Assembly: GCA_937129505.1 (NCBI GenBank)
Contig: CAKZNJ010000105.1
Location: 1-15,977, forward strand
Direction: 5' to 3'
DNA: 15,977 nucleotides
Origin: an uncultured Anaerolineae bacterium
Lineage (GTDB): Bacteria; Chloroflexota; Anaerolineae; Anaerolineales; UBA4823
In this document: one piece after another, positions 13,519-15,977 of the stretch
Layout: each line of letters begins with the position of its first letter
Position numbering within the stretch: position 1 is the first letter of the stretch
Notes under the pieces: generated by a model
What the model saw: the letters and a program-made list of their open reading frames with translations, nothing else
Told to the model about the DNA's origin: nothing
Database searches by the model: none
Program-made: the position numbers and the translations under genes

Positions 13519-15977
13519 GGGTCAGCTCTCGCACAATTACTTCTTGATCGACAGGCAAACGGTCAATGCGCACACCGACGGCGTTGTAAATGGCGTTGGT
13601 GATCGCTGGGGTGGTGGGAATGCTGACAATTTCTCCAACGCCTTTGGCACCATACGGGCCGGCCTCAACGGGGTGTTCGACTGCATAAGCAGTGATTTTG
13701 GGGGTTAGTACAATAGAAGGCATTCGATACCGTGCCAGCCGATCGGTGAAAACGACCCCATTTTCGACAATGAAATGTTCGGTGAGGGCATTACCAATGC
13801 CCATCATAATGCCCCCCTCGAATTGTCCTTGCAATCCAAGGGGATTGATCACTTTGCCAACGTCAAAGGCAGAAATTACTTCAAGGACGCTCACTTCGCC
13901 GGTTAAAGTGTTGACTTCCACTTCGGCAGCCTGAGCAGCAAAGGAGAAAGCAAAGTGCATATCTCCGCCAGTGCCGAGGGGTTGAGTCTTGGGTGCCCAA
14001 TATTCGTAAAAAGCTTTGGGAGTACGCCCTTCCTGACGGACGATCTTGGCTACTTCGCTGAGCGTTAAGCTGTGTCCATTGACTTGGGCTAAACCCTCGA
14101 CAAAGCGGATGCGGTCGGGGGGGATGTCGAACTTCTCAGCCAACGAGGCGGCTAGAGCTTCCCGCAATGATTTGGCTGCGTAGCGAGCAGCGTTGCCGGT
14201 CACAAAGGTTTGGCGAGAAGCCGTGGTAGGACCGCCATCGGGTGTCAGGTCGGTGTCCATCACCAGCACACGCACGCGTTCAGGGGGGAGGGCGAACTCC
14301 TCAGCAACGATCATACGCAAGACGGTAACCAAGCCTTGTCCCAGTTCCGCGGAAGCAGTGCGCACCTCCAGAGAACCATCTTCGTGGAGCTCAACCTCCG
14401 CTCCTGCTTTGTCCGGCGCGCCGCCACCTAAGCCGGTGTTTTTATAGGCAACCGCAAAACCCCATGCCCGCCTGAGGTGCGGTTGTCCATCCACGATGCG
14501 AGCCGCAAAGGGTTGATCCCCTGCCCGCTGTTTGAGTTCTTTGGCGACGATTTCGATGCAATCTAATAACCCCACGCTTTCCCGCAGGATCTGCCCGGTA
14601 TTGGTGACACTTCCAACGCGCAGGGCATTGAGCCGGCGCAACTCGATTGGGTCAATCTGCAGGGTGTGGGCAAGCATATCCATCATGCTTTCGATCGCAA
14701 AAGCTGACTGGGTAACCCCAAAGCCGCGAAAAGCACCCGCAGGGGGGTTATTGGTGTACATGGCATAACAATCGGCGCGCGCATGGGGAACTTCGTAGGG
14801 GCCTGAGGAGTGGGTCGTGGCGCGAGTCAGCACTTTTTCCCCCAGCGAAGCATAAGCACCGGTATCGCCATACAGTTCCGTTTCCACGGCTGTCAAGCGA
14901 CCATCGCGTTTGGCGCCCGTTTTGACGCGAATCTGGGTAGCGTGACGTTTGGGATGAACCAAGAGGCTCTCATGACGGTCAAAGAGCAATTTCACCGGTC
15001 GCCCGGTGGCATGGGCGAGCAGGGCAGCGTGAATCTGTCCGGCAATATCTTCCTTGCCGCCGAAGCCTCCGCCCATCAATTGCCCAATGACATGTACCCG
15101 CTCATCTTCCCATCCCAAAGCGCGCGCAACCTGATTGCGATCGGCGTAAGGGATTTGCGAGCCAACATAAATTTCCATGCGTCCATCGGGCGTGGGGCGG
15201 GCGATGCTGCATTCTGGTTCCATAAAGGCATGATCGGTAATGGCGGTATGAAAGGTATGTTCAAGGATCAAATCCGCTTCTGCGAACCCTTGTTCCATAT
15301 CGCCTTTACGGACTTTGATATGTTTGAGCAGATTGCCATTGGGGTGCAATTGTGGGGCATCGGGCTGACGGGCGCGCACCGGGTCGGCAATCACTTCTTG
15401 CAGTTCATACTCTGTTTCAATCAAGTCCAAGGCTTGGGTGGCGATTTCGCGGCTCTCAGCAGCGACAATCGCTACAGCATCGCCGACATAGCGCACTCGT
15501 TCGCCAATTCCCACCATGATCGGCCAGTCAAAGATCACCAAACCGTGATTCTTCTCCCCCGGAATGTCCGCTGCAGTGAGCACAGCTTGAACGCCGGGCA
15601 AGGCACGGGCTTTTTCGACATCGAGACGTTTGAGAATGGCGTGGGGGACCATCGCCCGTTTGACCCGCGCATGCAACATACCGGGAAATTTTAGGTCATC
15701 GGTGAACTTGGCTGTGCCGCTAACTTTTTCAACCGCGTCAGGGCGGGGCTGGAGAGTGCCCACTACTTGCAACGGAGGAAGGGGCGTGCCGCTTTTGGAA
15801 ACCACTGGTGCCACAACAGGAGACAGGGGTTCTTCGCCCCGCAGTCGTCGCGCAGCCGATTGGACTGCGCGTAAGATGGACGGGTAGCCCGCACAACGGC
15901 ATAAAGTGTCCTTAAGAGCATGGCGTATCTCCTGCTCGCTGGGATCGGGATTGCTTTGCAGCAGGGCATAAGCCGTC
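13511..15977 (-). CDS. Fused 2Fe-2S / molybdopterin-binding xanthine dehydrogenase-type hydroxylase, 5' end cut by window
   Basis: Downstream of the GTG at 15814, 767 residues cover the whole Mo-binding region of the xanthine dehydrogenase family. Visible signatures are GGGFGGKED at 248-256, AGAFRGFG at 359-366, AELGQGL at 489-495 and GAKGVGE at 722-728, with the catalytic Glu728. The frame stays open from 15814 to the window edge and encodes the tail of a ferredoxin-like 2Fe-2S domain: LCRCAGYPSILRAV, with CRC at 15893-15901, then a short linker. The gene is thus a fused 2Fe-2S/Mo enzyme and the GTG at 15814 is not the start. The fused architecture plus nearby ssnA resembles selenium-dependent xanthine dehydrogenase. 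Hydroxylation of a purine or other N-heterocycle is likely, but the substrate is not shown. The FAD subunit is not in the window. Confidence 0.93.
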   Translation of the reverse strand, partial: TAYALLQSNPDPSEQEIRHALKDTLCRCAGYPSILRAVQSAARRLRGEEPLSPVVAPVVSKSGTPLPPLQVVGTLQPRPDAVEKVSGTAKFTDDLKFPGMLHARVKRAMVPHAILKRLDVEKARALPGVQAVLTAADIPGEKNHGLVIFDWPIMVGIGERVRYVGDAVAIVAAESREIATQALDLIETEYELQEVIADPVRARQPDAPQLHPNGNLLKHIKVRKGDMEQGFAEADLILEHTFHTAITDHAFMEPECSIARPTPDGRMEIYVGSQIPYADRNQVARALGWEDERVHVIGQLMGGGFGGKEDIAGQIHAALLAHATGRPVKLLFDRHESLLVHPKRHATQIRVKTGAKRDGRLTAVETELYGDTGAYASLGEKVLTRATTHSSGPYEVPHARADCYAMYTNNPPAGAFRGFGVTQSAFAIESMMDMLAHTLQIDPIELRRLNALRVGSVTNTGQILRESVGLLDCIEIVAKELKQRAGDQPFAARIVDGQPHLRRAWGFAVAYKNTGLGGGAPDKAGAEVELHEDGSLEVRTASAELGQGLVTVLRMIVAEEFALPPERVRVLVMDTDLTPDGGPTTASRQTFVTGNAARYAAKSLREALAASLAEKFDIPPDRIRFVEGLAQVNGHSLTLSEVAKIVRQEGRTPKAFYEYWAPKTQPLGTGGDMHFAFSFAAQAAEVEVNTLTGEVSVLEVISAFDVGKVINPLGLQGQFEGGIMMGIGNALTEHFIVENGVVFTDRLARYRMPSIVLTPKITAYAVEHPVEAGPYGAKGVGEIVSIPTTPAITNAIYNAVGVRIDRLPVDQEVIVRELTHA

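Noticed and set aside
12928..13602. Plus-strand open frame of about 224 codons
   Set aside because: It overlaps the Nudix gene and the end of the Mo hydroxylase gene in antisense; no ribosome site or family match is visible.
14810..15694. Long open frame on the plus strand (about 294 codons) opposite the Mo hydroxylase gene
   Set aside because: It is antisense to a well-supported conserved enzyme, its product shows no recognisable domain, and it is explained by codon bias on the other strand.
1..15977. CRISPR array, tRNA, rRNA, transposase or selenocysteine (in-frame TGA) signal
   Set aside because: No regularly spaced direct repeats, cloverleaf with anticodon, rRNA-like stretch or transposase motif was seen, and no conserved gene is interrupted by an in-frame TGA.

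Overview
The window looks like a chromosomal segment from a bacterium of the phylum Chloroflexota, possibly Anaerolineae. This is inferred from the gene content: coenzyme F420 synthesis and use, a molybdenum hydroxylase with an SsnA-type aminohydrolase, a biosynthetic-type PEP carboxylase, and short GC-rich or AC-rich intergenic repeats. No rRNA, tRNA, CRISPR array, insertion sequence or phage gene was recognised. Every gene except one (a Fur-family regulator) is on the minus strand. Coding density is high, and no gap without a gene exceeds about 270 bases.

Left end (1-1144): a lipoprotein solute-binding protein of a nickel/peptide-type ABC transporter, cut by the window edge, diverges from a Fur-family metalloregulator. 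Between them lie a symmetric -10 element usable in both directions and an 18-bp palindrome that covers the transporter's -35. The fur gene ends in a hairpin region shared with the convergent gene.

1138-3986: an operon-like minus-strand set. Read in transcription order it holds an F420-type luciferase-like oxidoreductase, a short-chain dehydrogenase relative that has lost the catalytic tyrosine, an 86-residue unknown protein, and a small soluble protein joining a Rossmann nucleotide-binding domain to the signalling tip of a chemoreceptor.

4138-6891: PEP carboxylase (ppc) with its own promoter.

7026-11054: F420 cofactor genes. npdG (F420:NADP oxidoreductase) is followed by cofE, a two-domain protein (pyrophosphatase-like domain plus nitroreductase), cofD and cofC. 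The last three are joined by 4-base ATGA stop/start overlaps. The nitroreductase domain points to the bacterial PEP-derived (dehydro-F420) branch of the pathway: CofC would activate PEP, CofD transfer it to FO, the nitroreductase reduce dehydro-F420, and CofE add glutamates. FO synthase is not in the window. NpdG and the luciferase-like enzyme would use the product.

11324-15977: a molybdenum hydroxylase locus. A large xanthine-dehydrogenase-type Mo-binding polypeptide runs off the right edge. Its reading frame continues, without a stop, from a 2Fe-2S domain tail (CRC motif), so it is a fused enzyme and does not start inside the window. It overlaps a Nudix hydrolase gene, and ssnA follows. This matches the layout reported for selenium-dependent molybdenum hydroxylases. 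Intergenic spaces here hold a cloverleaf-like GC-rich repeat and copies of an AC-rich repeat that also occurs beside cofC.
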